In this document: positions 44,158 to 54,146 of the stretch, piece after piece
Layout of the letters: each line of letters opens with the position of its first letter
Position numbering within the stretch: the first letter of the stretch is position 1
Source of the DNA: Hyphomicrobiales bacterium
GTDB lineage: Bacteria > Pseudomonadota > Alphaproteobacteria > Rhizobiales > Rhizobiaceae
Reading direction: 5' to 3'
Length of the DNA: 64,000 nt
Assembly: GCA_900465685.1 (NCBI GenBank)
Contig: UEGR01000005.1
Coordinates: 186,001-250,000 of the forward strand
Notes under the pieces: generated by a model
Seen by the model: only the letters and a program-made list of their open reading frames with translations
What the model was told of the DNA's origin: nothing
The model's database searches: none
Made by a program: the position numbers and the translations under genes

Positions 44158-44700
44158 ATGCAAACGACAGAGCCCAAGGCAGGCAAAGGCACTGCCGCCG
44201 GTGGGATCCACGCCTCGGCCAGCAATGACAAGTCCGGAAACGGTATGGCGCTTGATGTGATGCAGGCTGCACGTCAGGCCAGCATGGCAACGCTTGCGCA
44301 GGCGAGCGGCGAAGAGCTGAAAGCTTTCTGGCTGGAATGGTCGGACAAGCCCGATTTCGAAATTCTCCGTGGTCCGGAAACCGGACTGGTAATGCTGCGC
44401 GGCCGTATCGGCGGCGGCGGCGCGCCGTTCAATGTTGGTGAGGCGACGGTGACCCGCGCCACAGTGCGTCTGGCCGATGGTTCGGTCGGGCATTCCTATG
44501 CGCTCGGTCGCGATCAGGAAAAGGCGCGGCTGGCCGCTCTGTTCGATGCACTCTGGATCGACGAAGAGCGCCGCGACGCGGTGGAACGTCAGGTCCTCGA
44601 TGTCTTGCGCAACCGGCTGGAGCAGGCCGACGCAAAGCTGCGCAGCGAAGCCGCTGCTACCAAAGTTGACTTCTTCACCATGGTTCGGGGAGACAATTGA
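44158..44700 (+). CDS. phnG: C-P lyase complex subunit PhnG
   Basis: PhnG is part of the PhnGHIJ core that joins alkylphosphonates to ribose of ATP and cleaves the C-P bond. 180 residues with the family segments ARQASMATLAQASGEELKAFW and LRGRIGGGGAPFNVGEATVTRATVRLADGSVGHSYALGRDQEKARLAALFDAL. First gene of the operon, with GGCGGAAAA before the ATG. The N-terminal 25 residues are a non-conserved extension. The stop overlaps the phnH start (TGATG). Confidence 0.95.
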   Translation: MQTTEPKAGKGTAAGGIHASASNDKSGNGMALDVMQAARQASMATLAQASGEELKAFWLEWSDKPDFEILRGPETGLVMLRGRIGGGGAPFNVGEATVTRATVRLADGSVGHSYALGRDQEKARLAALFDALWIDEERRDAVERQVLDVLRNRLEQADAKLRSEAAATKVDFFTMVRGDN

Positions 44701-45323
44701 TGCTTCATTCTTCACCCCATTCATCTCCGGCCTTTGAAGGCGGTCTCGCCAATCCGGTCACGGACGCCCAATCGGCCTTTCATGCGGTCATGCATGCGAT
44801 GGCTAATCCGGGCCGCGTTTATGCTCTGGCGCGTGCAGCCATGCCGCCGCTGCCGCTGACACCGGAACTGGGCGTCATCGCGGCCACCTTGCTCGACCAC
44901 GACGCCACCGTCTGGTGCGACAGCGCTATTGCAGCCAATGCAGACACCACAGCCTGGCTGACCTTTCAAACCGGCGCGCCGCAGGTGGACCACTCGGCTT
45001 CCGCACAATTCGCACTGGTTACCGATGCTTCGCTGTTGCCAGCATTGGCAGAATTCTCGCAAGGGCTGCCGGAGTTTCCTGATCGTTCGACGACGGTGGT
45101 TCTGGCGGTCAAGTCCTGTGAAAGCGGGCAGGGCCTTGTTCTGAAAGGACCCGGCATTGACGGTGATCGGGAAGTTCACATCAATGGTCTTCCGCAGGAC
45201 TTCGTTGCGCAATGGCGTGACAACGGCGCGCAATTTCCGCTGGGCATTGATCTGGTTCTGGTGAGTGACGGTGCTGTCATCGCATTTCCGCGCACCACGC
45301 GCATAACCAAACTGGAGGGCTGA
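44700..45323 (+). CDS. phnH: C-P lyase complex subunit PhnH
   Basis: PhnH is a dimeric subunit of the core complex, related to PLP transferases by fold but without PLP. 207 residues with FEGGLANPVTDAQSAFHAVMHAMANPGRVY and FPLGIDLVLVSDGAVIAFPRTTRI, both typical. ATG at 44700 shares its A with the phnG stop. Confidence 0.95.
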   Translation: MLHSSPHSSPAFEGGLANPVTDAQSAFHAVMHAMANPGRVYALARAAMPPLPLTPELGVIAATLLDHDATVWCDSAIAANADTTAWLTFQTGAPQVDHSASAQFALVTDASLLPALAEFSQGLPEFPDRSTTVVLAVKSCESGQGLVLKGPGIDGDREVHINGLPQDFVAQWRDNGAQFPLGIDLVLVSDGAVIAFPRTTRITKLEG

Positions 45324-45325
45324 AC

Positions 45326-46447
45326 ATGTATGTTGCCGTAAAGGGTGGCGAAACAGCCATCCGTAACGCCCACCGGCTTCTCGATGATCGCCGCCGTGGT
45401 GATCGTGCGGTGCCTGCACTGCGTCTGGAACAGATTGTCGAACAGCTTGCGTTGGCCGTTGATCGCGTAATGGCAGAAGGTTCGCTCTATGATCGTGAGC
45501 TGGCCGCACTTGCCGTGCGCCAATCGCGAGGCGATCTGATCGAGGCCATTTTCCTCGTGCGTGCTTATCGCACCACATTGCCGCGCTTTGGCTATTCCCG
45601 CCCGATGGAAACCGGACAGATGCTGATCGAGCGACGCATCTCCGCGACCTATAAGGATCTTCCGGGCGGCCAGTTGCTTGGTCCAACTTTCGACTACACC
45701 CACCGTCTTCTCGATCCGGATCTGGCTGGCGACGTTGCAGTACCGGAGCCTGAAGCGCGCGAAACCGAGAAGGAAGAGACGCCTCGCGTCACTGATATTC
45801 TCGGCGTGAACGGCATGATCGAAGACGATGGCTCTCTGCCGGAAGGCCATGAGCCGGGCGATCTGACGCGCGAGCCGTGGACATTCCCGATGGAACGCGA
45901 TCTGCGCTTGCAGGCGTTGGCGCGCGGCGATGAAGGCTTCCTTCTCGCACTCGGCTATTCCACCCAGCGCGGCTATGGCAACACCCATCCTTTCGTCGGC
46001 GAAATTCGCATTGGCGAAGTGGAGGTCGAATTCGACGTGCCTGAGCTGGGCTTTGCCGTCTCGCTTGGCCGGGTGCAATTGACCGAATGCCAGATGATCA
46101 ACCAGTTCAAGGGTTCGGCAAAGCAGCCGCCGCAATTCACACGCGGCTATGGTCTGGTGTTCGGCCAGAGTGAGCGCAAGGCCATGTCCATGTCGCTCTG
46201 TGACCGCGCCTTGCGGGTTCGGGAATTCGATACAGACGTGACCGCGCCGGCACAGGATGAGGAATTTGTCATTTCCCACTCCGACAATGTGCAGTCGACC
46301 GGCTTCGTCGAGCACCTGAAACTGCCGCATTACGTCGACTTCCAGGCTGAACTCGAACTCATCCGCAGCATGCGTGCGGAATATGAGAAAACGCAGAGCG
46401 AGGCTGAAGGCACAATGGAAGGTCAAGCGAAGGAGGCCGCAGAATGA
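45326..46447 (+). CDS. phnI: C-P lyase complex subunit PhnI
   Basis: PhnI is the nucleosidase that, with the other core subunits, displaces adenine from ATP and attaches the phosphonate to ribose-triphosphate. 373 residues with MYVAVKGGETAIRNAHRLL at the start and SYGT-like family blocks (FCHSDNVQ-type motif seen as ISHSDNVQSTGFVEHLKLPHYVDFQAEL). Two bases separate it from phnH; it overlaps phnJ by four. Confidence 0.96.
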   Translation: MYVAVKGGETAIRNAHRLLDDRRRGDRAVPALRLEQIVEQLALAVDRVMAEGSLYDRELAALAVRQSRGDLIEAIFLVRAYRTTLPRFGYSRPMETGQMLIERRISATYKDLPGGQLLGPTFDYTHRLLDPDLAGDVAVPEPEARETEKEETPRVTDILGVNGMIEDDGSLPEGHEPGDLTREPWTFPMERDLRLQALARGDEGFLLALGYSTQRGYGNTHPFVGEIRIGEVEVEFDVPELGFAVSLGRVQLTECQMINQFKGSAKQPPQFTRGYGLVFGQSERKAMSMSLCDRALRVREFDTDVTAPAQDEEFVISHSDNVQSTGFVEHLKLPHYVDFQAELELIRSMRAEYEKTQSEAEGTMEGQAKEAAE

Positions 46448-47337
46448 GCGATCTGGCCAATTACAATTTCGCCTATCTGGACGAACAGACGAAGCGAATG
46501 ATCCGCCGCGCCATATTGAAGGCCATTGCGGTGCCCGGTTATCAGGTGCCTTTTGCCAGCCGCGAAATGCCGATGCCTTATGGCTGGGGCACGGGCGGCG
46601 TGCAGGTGACGGCTTCCATTCTTGGGCCGGACGATGTGCTGAAAGTCATCGATCAGGGCGCAGACGACACCACCAATGCCGTTTCGATCCGGGCGTTTTT
46701 CCAGAAGACCGCTGATGTAGCCGTGACGACCAGCACCGGCGAGGCGACGATCATCCAGACGCGCCACCGTATTCCGGAATATCCGCTGACCGAAGGGCAG
46801 GTGATCGTCTATCAGGTGCCGATCCCGGAACCACTGCGCTTTTTGGAACCGCGCGAAACTGAAACGCGCAAGATGCATGCGCTCGCCGAATATGGCCTCA
46901 TGCATGTGAAGCTTTATGAAGACATTGCGCGTCACGGCCAGATTGCCAAGACCTATGATTATCCGGTGATGATCGAAGGTCGCTATGTGATGGCGCCATC
47001 GCCGACGCCGAAGTTCGACAATCCGAAAATGCATATGTCGCCTGCCTTGCAGCTGTTCGGCGCAGGTCGCGAAAAGCGCATCTATGCGGTTCCGCCATAC
47101 ACGCAGGTCGTGAGCCTCGATTTCGAGGATCATCCGTTTGAAGTGCAGAAGTTCAAGGAACCTTGCGCGCTCTGCGGCGCAAGGGGCGTTTATCTGGATG
47201 AAGTTGTGCTGGATGATCGCGGCGGCTCGATGTTCGTGTGCTCGGACACCGACTATTGCGAAGACCGTCAGGCAAAAGGCCATTTCGGTCATCTGGCCGC
47301 CAATAACGAGGCTGCAGCCAAGGAAACGGTAAGATGA
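46444..47337 (+). CDS. phnJ: Carbon-phosphorus lyase, radical SAM subunit PhnJ
   Basis: PhnJ cleaves the C-P bond by radical chemistry using a 4Fe-4S cluster and S-adenosylmethionine, releasing alkane and ribose-1,2-cyclic phosphate 5-phosphate. In 297 residues the four conserved cysteines appear as C-x2-C-x21-C-x5-C (CALCGARG...FVCSDTDYCEDR), the same spacing as in E. coli PhnJ. The N-terminal NFAYLDEQTKRMIRRAILKAIAVPGYQVPF is canonical. It overlaps both neighbours by four bases. Confidence 0.97.
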   Translation: MSDLANYNFAYLDEQTKRMIRRAILKAIAVPGYQVPFASREMPMPYGWGTGGVQVTASILGPDDVLKVIDQGADDTTNAVSIRAFFQKTADVAVTTSTGEATIIQTRHRIPEYPLTEGQVIVYQVPIPEPLRFLEPRETETRKMHALAEYGLMHVKLYEDIARHGQIAKTYDYPVMIEGRYVMAPSPTPKFDNPKMHMSPALQLFGAGREKRIYAVPPYTQVVSLDFEDHPFEVQKFKEPCALCGARGVYLDEVVLDDRGGSMFVCSDTDYCEDRQAKGHFGHLAANNEAAAKETVR

Positions 47338-48110
47338 GTGACGAACCTCTGCTGAGAGTGAACAGCCTTTCGAAGTTCTATGGCAGCCGTCGTGGTTGCG
47401 AGGATATCTCCTTCAATCTTTGGCCCGGCGAAGTTCTGGCAATCGTTGGTGAATCCGGCTCGGGCAAGACGACGCTGCTCAACAGCCTTGCAACCCGGCT
47501 AGAACCGACATCCGGAACCGTTGAATACCGGATGCGCGATGGCGAATTCCGCGATCTCTACAAGATCGGCGAGGCCGAGCGCCGTTTCCTGATGCGCACC
47601 GATTGGGGCTTTGTCCATCAGAACCCCGCTGACGGGTTGCGCATGACGGTTTCGGCTGGCGCCAATGTCGGCGAGCGCCTCATGGCTGTGGGGGAACGCC
47701 ACTATGGCAACATCCGCTCCACGGCGACTGAGTGGCTTGGCCGCGTGGAAATCGCATCTGACCGTATCGACGACCAGCCGCGCGCTTTTTCCGGCGGTAT
47801 GCGCCAGCGTTTGCAGATTGCTCGCAATCTCGTCACCGCACCGCGACTGGTGTTCATGGACGAGCCAACCGGTGGCCTCGATGTTTCGGTGCAGGCGCGT
47901 CTGCTCGATCTGTTGCGCGGGCTTGTCAACGATCTGGGGCTTTCAGTCATCATCGTGACACATGATCTGGCCGTAGCGCGGCTTCTGTCGCACCGCATCA
48001 TGGTCATGAAAGACGGTCATATTGTCGAGCAAGGGCTGACGGATCGCGTGCTGGATGACCCGCAAGCGCCTTATACGCAGTTACTCGTATCATCGATCTT
48101 GCAGGTATAG
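47334..48110 (+). CDS. phnK: C-P lyase-associated ATP-binding protein PhnK
   Basis: An ABC-type ATPase that docks on the PhnGHIJ core rather than on a membrane permease. 258 residues with Walker A GESGSGKTT, signature FSGGMRQRL, Walker B LVFMDEPTGGLD and the switch His in VTHD. Needed for phosphonate use although its exact step is not settled. Translationally coupled to phnJ. Confidence 0.95.
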   Translation: MSDEPLLRVNSLSKFYGSRRGCEDISFNLWPGEVLAIVGESGSGKTTLLNSLATRLEPTSGTVEYRMRDGEFRDLYKIGEAERRFLMRTDWGFVHQNPADGLRMTVSAGANVGERLMAVGERHYGNIRSTATEWLGRVEIASDRIDDQPRAFSGGMRQRLQIARNLVTAPRLVFMDEPTGGLDVSVQARLLDLLRGLVNDLGLSVIIVTHDLAVARLLSHRIMVMKDGHIVEQGLTDRVLDDPQAPYTQLLVSSILQV

Positions 48111-48178
48111 ATCAATTAAAACAGATATTTATCGCATGTTTTTCGCAAATTAGCGGAACTTCATGCGTGAGGTGAAAA

Positions 48179-48913
48179 ATGTCTATGTTGCAAACATCCG
48201 CTTCGCAATCCATGCCGCCACTGGTCGTATCCGGCGTAACCAAGACCTTCACCATGCATTTGCAGGGCGGTATCGAACTGCCGGTCGTGCATGGCGTGAA
48301 TTTTGAGCTTAATGCCGGTGAATGTGCCGTGCTGGGCGGTCCATCAGGTGCAGGCAAAAGCTCGATCCTGAAAATGGTCTACGGCAATTATGCGGTGAAT
48401 GGCGGCTCCATCCTGATCCGCCATGCGGATCGCGCCGTCGATCTGGCCAAGGCTGATCCACGGGAAGTGCTTGCCGTGCGCCGTGACACGATTGGCTATG
48501 TCAGCCAGTTTCTGCGCACATTGCCGCGTGTAGCTGCGATTGATGTCGTGGCTGAGCCGTTGATTGCTCGCGGTGCAGACCACGACATGGCGCTGGACCG
48601 CGCCCGGGAACTGCTGGCCAAGCTCAACCTGCCGGAACGGCTCTGGGCACTGCCGCCTGCAACCTTTTCCGGTGGTGAGCAACAGCGCGTCAACATCGCT
48701 CGCGGTTTCATCACCGATCATCCGGTGTTGCTACTGGACGAACCAACGGCTTCGCTCGATGCGAAGAACCGTGCGGTTGTGGTCGATCTGATCAAGGCCA
48801 AGAAGGCCGAAGCCGTTGCCATGCTCGGCATTTTCCACGACGAGGATGTGCGTGAGGAAGTGGCCGACCGCATCATCGACGTCACCGCCTTTTCGCCGAG
48901 GGCAGCGGCATGA
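48179..48913 (+). CDS. phnL: C-P lyase-associated ATP-binding protein PhnL
   Basis: Second cytosolic ABC-type ATPase of the pathway. 244 residues with Walker [10 protein letters not shown], signature FSGGEQQRV and Walker [13 protein letters not shown] 68-bp AT-rich gap separates it from phnK, the largest break in the lyase part of the operon; I see no terminator in it. Confidence 0.94.
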   Translation: MSMLQTSASQSMPPLVVSGVTKTFTMHLQGGIELPVVHGVNFELNAGECAVLGGPSGAGKSSILKMVYGNYAVNGGSILIRHADRAVDLAKADPREVLAVRRDTIGYVSQFLRTLPRVAAIDVVAEPLIARGADHDMALDRARELLAKLNLPERLWALPPATFSGGEQQRVNIARGFITDHPVLLLDEPTASLDAKNRAVVVDLIKAKKAEAVAMLGIFHDEDVREEVADRIIDVTAFSPRAAA

Positions 48914-49569
48914 CCAAGCTCTCGGTTGAACCACTGGTTCACGAAACGGCGGATGTCAGCGGCAGCAAGCTTGGCCGCTACACGGAAGTCGGCGCGCGTA
49001 GCCGACTTTCCGAAACCGTGCTGGACGATTACTCCTATCTCGGCATCGATTGCGAAATGTGGTGCGCGGAGATCGGCAAATTCTCCAACATTGCCAGCCA
49101 TGTGCGCATCAATGCCACCAATCATCCGACCTGGCGTCCGACCCTGCATCACTTCACCTATCGCGCAGGCGATTATTGGCCGGATGCGGAGAATGAGACC
49201 GAGTTCTTCGATTGGCGTCGTGGCAATGCGGTGAAGATCGGCCACGACACCTGGCTTGGTCACGGCTCGACCATTCTGCCGGGCGTTACCGTGGGCAATG
49301 GTGCGGTGATCGGCGCTGGCGCTGTCGTCAGCAAGGATGTTGCGCCTTACACGATTGTCGGCGGTGTACCGGCTCGTCTCATCCGCGAACGCTTTGACGC
49401 TGCAACGGGCAATCGTCTCGATCGACTGGCCTGGTGGGACTGGAGCCATGAACGTCTGCGCGGCGCGCTTGATGACTTCCGCGCGCTCGATATCGAAACT
49501 TTCCTCTCGAAATATGAAACTGCCGCCAATGCTGAGGCGGTCATGAAAGAGCTTTCTCATGGCGAATGA
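48910..49569 (+). CDS. Phosphonate-cluster hexapeptide-repeat acetyltransferase
   Basis: 219 residues forming a left-handed beta-helix of the xenobiotic/chloramphenicol acetyltransferase type ([84 protein letters not shown]). It matches the TIGR03308-like family found in phn operons of many Rhizobiales. It may N-acetylate aminoalkylphosphonates, as PhnO does in E. coli with an unrelated fold. Inferred from context. Overlaps phnL by four bases and phnM by eleven. Confidence 0.88.
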   Translation: MTKLSVEPLVHETADVSGSKLGRYTEVGARSRLSETVLDDYSYLGIDCEMWCAEIGKFSNIASHVRINATNHPTWRPTLHHFTYRAGDYWPDAENETEFFDWRRGNAVKIGHDTWLGHGSTILPGVTVGNGAVIGAGAVVSKDVAPYTIVGGVPARLIRERFDAATGNRLDRLAWWDWSHERLRGALDDFRALDIETFLSKYETAANAEAVMKELSHGE

Positions 49570-50698
49570 AATCGTTCTCAAAAATGCGCGCATCGTGCTT
49601 GCCGATGAGGTCGTTTCCGGTTCCATCCTGATCCGCGACGGCAAGATCGCCGCCATCGATCAGGGCAACGTGAATGGTGGCGAAGATATGGATGGCGATT
49701 ATGTCATTCCCGGCCTGATCGAACTCCATACCGACCAGCTGGAATCGCATTATGCGCCGCGCCCCAAGGTGCGCTGGAACGTGGATGCCGCCGTTCAGGC
49801 CCACGACGCGCAGGTTGCCGCATCGGGCATCACCACGGTCTTCGATGCGATGCGGGTCGGTTCCGATTATGATCGCGACTTCGTCGGCAAGGATATGCGT
49901 CTGCTTGCGGATGCGATTGAAAGCGGCGTGCGCGAAAACCGTCTGCGCGCCGACCATTTCCTGCATCTGCGTTGCGAAGTTTCCGCAGCCGATTGTCTGG
50001 AAGGCTTTGCGCTGTTCGAAAATGATGATCGGGTGAAGCTCGCATCACTGATGGATCACGCGCCGGGGCAGCGCCAGTTCGCGGAAGTCGAAACCTACCG
50101 GACCTATTACATGCGCAAACTGAAACTCAATGATGAAGAGTTTCGTTTGCATTGCGAAAAGCGCATGGCAGACTCAGACGCCTATTCGGCCAAGCATCGC
50201 CGGGCGATTGCCGATCTGTCGGGTGCGCGCGGCATCGTGCTGGCAAGCCATGACGACGCCACAAGCGCCCATGTTGATGAATCGCTCGATCACGGCGTCC
50301 GCATTGCGGAGTTTCCCACCACGCTGGAAGCGGCTTCGGCTTCGAAGGGCGCTGGCCTGTCGATCTTGATGGGCGCGCCGAATATTGTTCGCGGCGGCTC
50401 GCATTCCGGCAATATCGCCGCCCGAGATCTGGTGGATAATGGCAGCCTCGATATTCTGTCGTCGGATTATATCCCGTTCAGCCTGATCCAGTCGGCTTTC
50501 GGGCTTGCTTCTGGCGAACGTCCGATTGGGCTGCCTGAAGCCATCCGTCTCGTCAGCAAAAACCCGGCCGATGCAATGCGTATGGATGATCGCGGCGAAA
50601 TTGCTGTCGGCAAGCGCGCCGATCTGGTACGAGCACGCACCAGAAGTGCAATTCCGGTGGTACGCACTGTCTGGCGTGAAGGCGAGCGGGTGCTCTGA
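49559..50698 (+). CDS. phnM: Alpha-D-ribose 1-methylphosphonate 5-triphosphate diphosphatase PhnM
   Basis: PhnM is a metal-dependent amidohydrolase-fold enzyme that removes pyrophosphate from the ribose-triphosphate phosphonate intermediate before C-P cleavage. 379 residues with [25 protein letters not shown] (metal ligands), ASHDDAT, and the C-terminal [30 protein letters not shown]. It starts inside the end of the acetyltransferase gene. Confidence 0.95.
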   Translation: MANEIVLKNARIVLADEVVSGSILIRDGKIAAIDQGNVNGGEDMDGDYVIPGLIELHTDQLESHYAPRPKVRWNVDAAVQAHDAQVAASGITTVFDAMRVGSDYDRDFVGKDMRLLADAIESGVRENRLRADHFLHLRCEVSAADCLEGFALFENDDRVKLASLMDHAPGQRQFAEVETYRTYYMRKLKLNDEEFRLHCEKRMADSDAYSAKHRRAIADLSGARGIVLASHDDATSAHVDESLDHGVRIAEFPTTLEAASASKGAGLSILMGAPNIVRGGSHSGNIAARDLVDNGSLDILSSDYIPFSLIQSAFGLASGERPIGLPEAIRLVSKNPADAMRMDDRGEIAVGKRADLVRARTRSAIPVVRTVWREGERVL

Positions 50699-51288
50699 TG
50701 CGTATGGAGAATATCCAGCCGAAAGGCTGTTTCGTTGCCGTTGTCGGCCCCAGCGGGGCCGGCAAGGATACGATCATGGATGGCGCGCGCATGGCCCTTG
50801 CCGGCGATGCGCGTTTTCACTTTGTGCGCCGCATCGTCACGCGCCCGCAAATGCCCGGAACCGAAGATCACGACAGTCTGGATGAGGTGGCTTTTGCGAA
50901 GGCCGCAGGCGAGGGCGCCTTTGCGCTGCATTGGCGTGCTCATGGCCTCGATTATGGTCTGCCAAAGTCGCTCGATACGCTCATTGATGGCGGAACCGTG
51001 GTGATTGCCAATCTCTCGCGCCGCGTTCTGGACGACATGCGCAAGCTCTATCCTTCGCGTTCGGTGGTCGTTATCAGCGCTCGTCCAGAGGTGCTGGCCG
51101 AGCGGCTGGCAAGCCGTGGACGCGAGAGCAGAGACGAAATTGCCTTGCGACTTTCACGTGAAGTGAGCTTCGATGACGGGGCAGGCGATGTTGTCATAAT
51201 AGACAATTCCGGCGATGTCTTTGAATCCACTAATGCGTTCATTCGCCACCTGATAAAAATCCAAGAGAGAACAATACTTAAACCATAG
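50698..51288 (+). CDS. phnN: Ribose 1,5-bisphosphokinase PhnN
   Basis: PhnN phosphorylates ribose 1,5-bisphosphate to PRPP, returning the carbon skeleton of C-P lyase products to metabolism. 196 residues of the guanylate-kinase fold with Walker [12 protein letters not shown] and the TRP segment [17 protein letters not shown]. The ATG shares its A with the phnM stop. A second ATG lies two codons downstream. Confidence 0.94.
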   Translation: MRMENIQPKGCFVAVVGPSGAGKDTIMDGARMALAGDARFHFVRRIVTRPQMPGTEDHDSLDEVAFAKAAGEGAFALHWRAHGLDYGLPKSLDTLIDGGTVVIANLSRRVLDDMRKLYPSRSVVVISARPEVLAERLASRGRESRDEIALRLSREVSFDDGAGDVVIIDNSGDVFESTNAFIRHLIKIQERTILKP

Positions 51289-51327
51289 ACTTCGAGTGGC
51301 GTCTAAATTTACAAAAACGTCACGATG

Positions 51328-51345
51328 CTTTCATTGCAGTGTCAT
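51328..51345 (+). promoter_or_regulatory. Second Pho box, upstream of phnC
   Basis: CTTTCAT-TGCA-GTGTCAT. Each heptamer has one mismatch to CTGTCAT and the spacer is four. It lies between phnN and phnC, 39 bp before the phnC start. Confidence 0.65.
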
Positions 51346-51383
51346 GGGAGCAATTCAGAGTGAGCATGAATGGAGATGAATTC

Positions 51384-52211
51384 ATGCTTCAACTGAAAAA
51401 CGTAACGCGCCGCTATAATGACAAGGTGGCGGTTTCGGGGGTTGACCTCGAGATCGAGCCCGGCACGTTTGTGGGTATTATCGGGCGTTCTGGCGCGGGC
51501 AAATCAACGCTTCTGCGTATGATCAACCGCCTTGTCGAACCATCCGAGGGTACTATTCATTGGGATGGGCGCGATGTAACCGGGCTGAAAGGCTCCGGGC
51601 TTCGCGACTGGCGCGCGCAATGCGCGATGATTTTTCAGCATTTCAATCTGGTTGACCGTCTCGACGTTCTGACCAATGTGCTGATGGGGCGTCTCAATTA
51701 TGTTTCGACGCCAAAGTCGCTCTTACGCATCTGGAGCGATGAAGAACGCCTGATTGCGCTATCTGCCCTGCAGCAGTTCGATATCGCCCATCTGGCCGCT
51801 CACCGTGCCGATGAGCTGTCTGGTGGTCAGCAGCAGCGCGTGGCGATTGCCCGCGCGCTTGTTCAGCAGCCACGCATTATCCTCGCCGATGAACCGATTG
51901 CATCGCTTGATCCGCGCAATACGCGCAGCGTCATGGATGCCCTGCGCCGTATCAACCGCGAATACGGCATCACGGTTCTCTGCAATCTGCATTCACTTGA
52001 TATCGCGCGCAACTATTGCGACCGCCTCGTCGGCATGTCTGCTGGCAAGGTTGTGTTCCGTGGCACGCCATCGATGCTCACCGATATGGCATCGCGCGAT
52101 CTTTACGGCATGGAAGCCGCCGACGTTATCGATAGTGACGACACGGTCGATGCAATGCCTGCACCGGTTCCGCAGTCGGCAGAAGCCGCATTGCGCCAGA
52201 TTTCCGCCTGA
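51384..52211 (+). CDS. phnC: Phosphonate ABC transporter ATP-binding protein PhnC
   Basis: 275 residues with Walker [10 protein letters not shown], signature LSGGQQQRV and Walker [12 protein letters not shown]; a typical PhnC subfamily ATPase for phosphonate or phosphate-ester import. Start chosen at [13 protein letters not shown] because TGGAG lies eight bases upstream; the frame is open to 51339 but that start is inside the Pho box. Probably the first gene of a separately activated phnCDE1E2 unit. Confidence 0.94.
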   Translation: MLQLKNVTRRYNDKVAVSGVDLEIEPGTFVGIIGRSGAGKSTLLRMINRLVEPSEGTIHWDGRDVTGLKGSGLRDWRAQCAMIFQHFNLVDRLDVLTNVLMGRLNYVSTPKSLLRIWSDEERLIALSALQQFDIAHLAAHRADELSGGQQQRVAIARALVQQPRIILADEPIASLDPRNTRSVMDALRRINREYGITVLCNLHSLDIARNYCDRLVGMSAGKVVFRGTPSMLTDMASRDLYGMEAADVIDSDDTVDAMPAPVPQSAEAALRQISA

Positions 52212-52268
52212 GCATCGAAAGCTCCGGAAAAAAACTCGCTCCAAACTCAGGATTAACAGGAGAGACTT

Positions 52269-53195
52269 ATGCTTAACCGTAGAACTTTTCTGGCGGCTGT
52301 TGCGCTCACCGCTACCATGACCTTTCATGCCCAGGCTGCTGACTGGAGCAAGGATTATCCGGAAATCGTTCTGGGTGTTATCCCGGCTGAAAACGCCTCG
52401 ACCACCAGCGACCGTTATGCACCGCTCGCCGCTTATCTCGGCAAGGAACTCGGCACCAAGGTTACGCTGCGCGTTGCAAACGACTACGCCGCCGTTATCG
52501 AAGGCCAGCGCGCTGGCAATATCCAGATCGCTTTCTACGGCCCGGCTTCCTACGCCCGCGCTGTCATGACTGGCGTTGAAACCACGCCGCTCGTCAACCA
52601 GCGTCACGATACCGGCGTCAACGGCTATTATTCGGTCGTTTATGTTCGCGCCAACAGCCCGTACCAGAAAATGGACGACCTGAAGGGCAAGAGCATTGCG
52701 CTCGTCGACCCGAACTCCACCTCGGGCAACAATGCGCCGCGCTACTTCCTGAACCGCGATGGCTATAGCGTCGATACGTTCTTCGGTAAGAACTTCTTTG
52801 CTGGCAGCCACGAAAATGCTGTTCTGGCGCTCGCTCAGGGAACTGCTGACGCTGCCGCCAATTCCTGGAATTCGGAAGACGATTCCAATCTAACCCGCAT
52901 GATCAGCCGCGGCGTTCTCAAGGATGCAGACGGCAAGGCGCTGACCAAGGATGATTTCCGCGTCATCTTCAAGTCGGACTTCCTTCCGGAAGGCCCATTT
53001 GCCGTGCTCAGCACGCTGCCTGACCAGCTGAAGGCTGACATCAAGCAGGCTTTCCTTGAAATGCCGAAGAAGGACAAGGCTGGCTTTGACGCCCTTTCCG
53101 ATGGCAAGGATCTGGAATTCGTGGCGACCGGAGCCAAGGATTATGAACCAATCATCGAGATGCTGAAGTTCAACGACAAGGCACGCAAGTCCTAA
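52269..53195 (+). CDS. phnD: Phosphonate ABC transporter periplasmic binding protein PhnD
   Basis: 308 residues with a signal peptide (MLNRRTFLAAVALTATMTFHAQA) and the type-II binding-protein fold: LGVIPAENASTTSDRYAPLAAYLGKEL, FYGPASYARA, VDPNSTSGNNAPRYFL. AACAGGAGAG before the ATG is a strong ribosome-binding site, fitting the need for excess binding protein. A terminator-like hairpin follows. Confidence 0.96.
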   Translation: MLNRRTFLAAVALTATMTFHAQAADWSKDYPEIVLGVIPAENASTTSDRYAPLAAYLGKELGTKVTLRVANDYAAVIEGQRAGNIQIAFYGPASYARAVMTGVETTPLVNQRHDTGVNGYYSVVYVRANSPYQKMDDLKGKSIALVDPNSTSGNNAPRYFLNRDGYSVDTFFGKNFFAGSHENAVLALAQGTADAAANSWNSEDDSNLTRMISRGVLKDADGKALTKDDFRVIFKSDFLPEGPFAVLSTLPDQLKADIKQAFLEMPKKDKAGFDALSDGKDLEFVATGAKDYEPIIEMLKFNDKARKS

Positions 53196-53210
53196 TCCGT
53201 AGAACAATCG

Positions 53211-53246
53211 AAATGCCCGAAGCCGCAAACGCTTCGGGCATTTTTG
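53211..53246 (+). terminator. Intra-operon terminator/attenuator between phnD and phnE1
   Basis: AAATGCCCGAAGC (53211-53223), loop of seven, GCTTCGGGCATTT (53231-53243) then TT. Perfect 13-bp stem with short T tract. Confidence 0.8.
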
Positions 53247-53260
53247 CTAGGGAATCTCGC

Positions 53261-54133
53261 ATGACGATATCCTCTCTCGACGGCAGCGGCTCCAAGAGCC
53301 TGCTCGCCGAGTATCGCAGGGAAGTCGGGAAACGACGCCTTTACGGTATCGGTTTCCTCCTCGCTCTGGTTGTTATCGCCATAGCTGCCTCTGTTGTTGC
53401 CGATGTTCGGCTGGGCACACTGGTTGAAAATCTCTTTCGTTTTACGAGTTATCTCGGCCGCATTCTGCCGGACCTGACCATCGCCAATTTCTGGGGCGAC
53501 ATGGCCGCGTGGTACTGGAACATCGGCGGCTGGCTCAAAATGCTCTTTGAGACGCTGCTGATCGCCTATCTCGCGACGCTGATCGGCGCGACGATTGCTT
53601 TTGCCGCTTCATTCGCGGCTTCCTCCAATATGGCGCCCAATTCGACAGTGCGCTTCATCGTCCGGCGCGGACTGGAACTGTTACGCACCGTACCTGAAAT
53701 CGTGTTCGCCTTGCTGTTCGTGATTGCATTCGGTCTCGGACCTATGGCCGGTGTGCTGGCTCTGATGCTTCATACAACCGGGGCGCTCGGCAAGCTGTTT
53801 TCGGAAGTGGTCGAAAATATCGATATGCGACCGGTCGAAGGCATTCGGGCGTCGGGCGGCTCTGGCCTTCAGGTCATTCGCTTTGCGGTGCTGCCGCAGG
53901 TCGCTGCCAATTTCGCCTCCTACGGTCTACTTCGCTTTGAAATCAATGTGCGCGGCGCATCCGTCATGGGCTTTGTCGGGGCAGGCGGTATTGGTCAGGA
54001 ACTGCTCACCTCGATCCGGCAATTCTACTACAGCGACGTCAGCGCCATTCTGCTGCTGATCATTGTGACGATCGTCGCGATCGATCTCATCACCCAGCGT
54101 GTCCGTCACGCGCTTTTGGGCCGCATCGGCTGA
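53261..54133 (+). CDS. phnE: Phosphonate ABC transporter permease PhnE (first)
   Basis: About 290 residues, six membrane helices, with the permease loop EGIRASGGSGLQVIRFAVLPQ and GFVGAGGIGQELL. Start set at MTISSLDGSG, with GGGAA upstream; the longer frame to 53213 reads through the hairpin. Paired with a second permease gene 13 bp downstream. Confidence 0.93.
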   Translation: MTISSLDGSGSKSLLAEYRREVGKRRLYGIGFLLALVVIAIAASVVADVRLGTLVENLFRFTSYLGRILPDLTIANFWGDMAAWYWNIGGWLKMLFETLLIAYLATLIGATIAFAASFAASSNMAPNSTVRFIVRRGLELLRTVPEIVFALLFVIAFGLGPMAGVLALMLHTTGALGKLFSEVVENIDMRPVEGIRASGGSGLQVIRFAVLPQVAANFASYGLLRFEINVRGASVMGFVGAGGIGQELLTSIRQFYYSDVSAILLLIIVTIVAIDLITQRVRHALLGRIG

Positions 54134-54146
54134 AGGGGAGGATATT

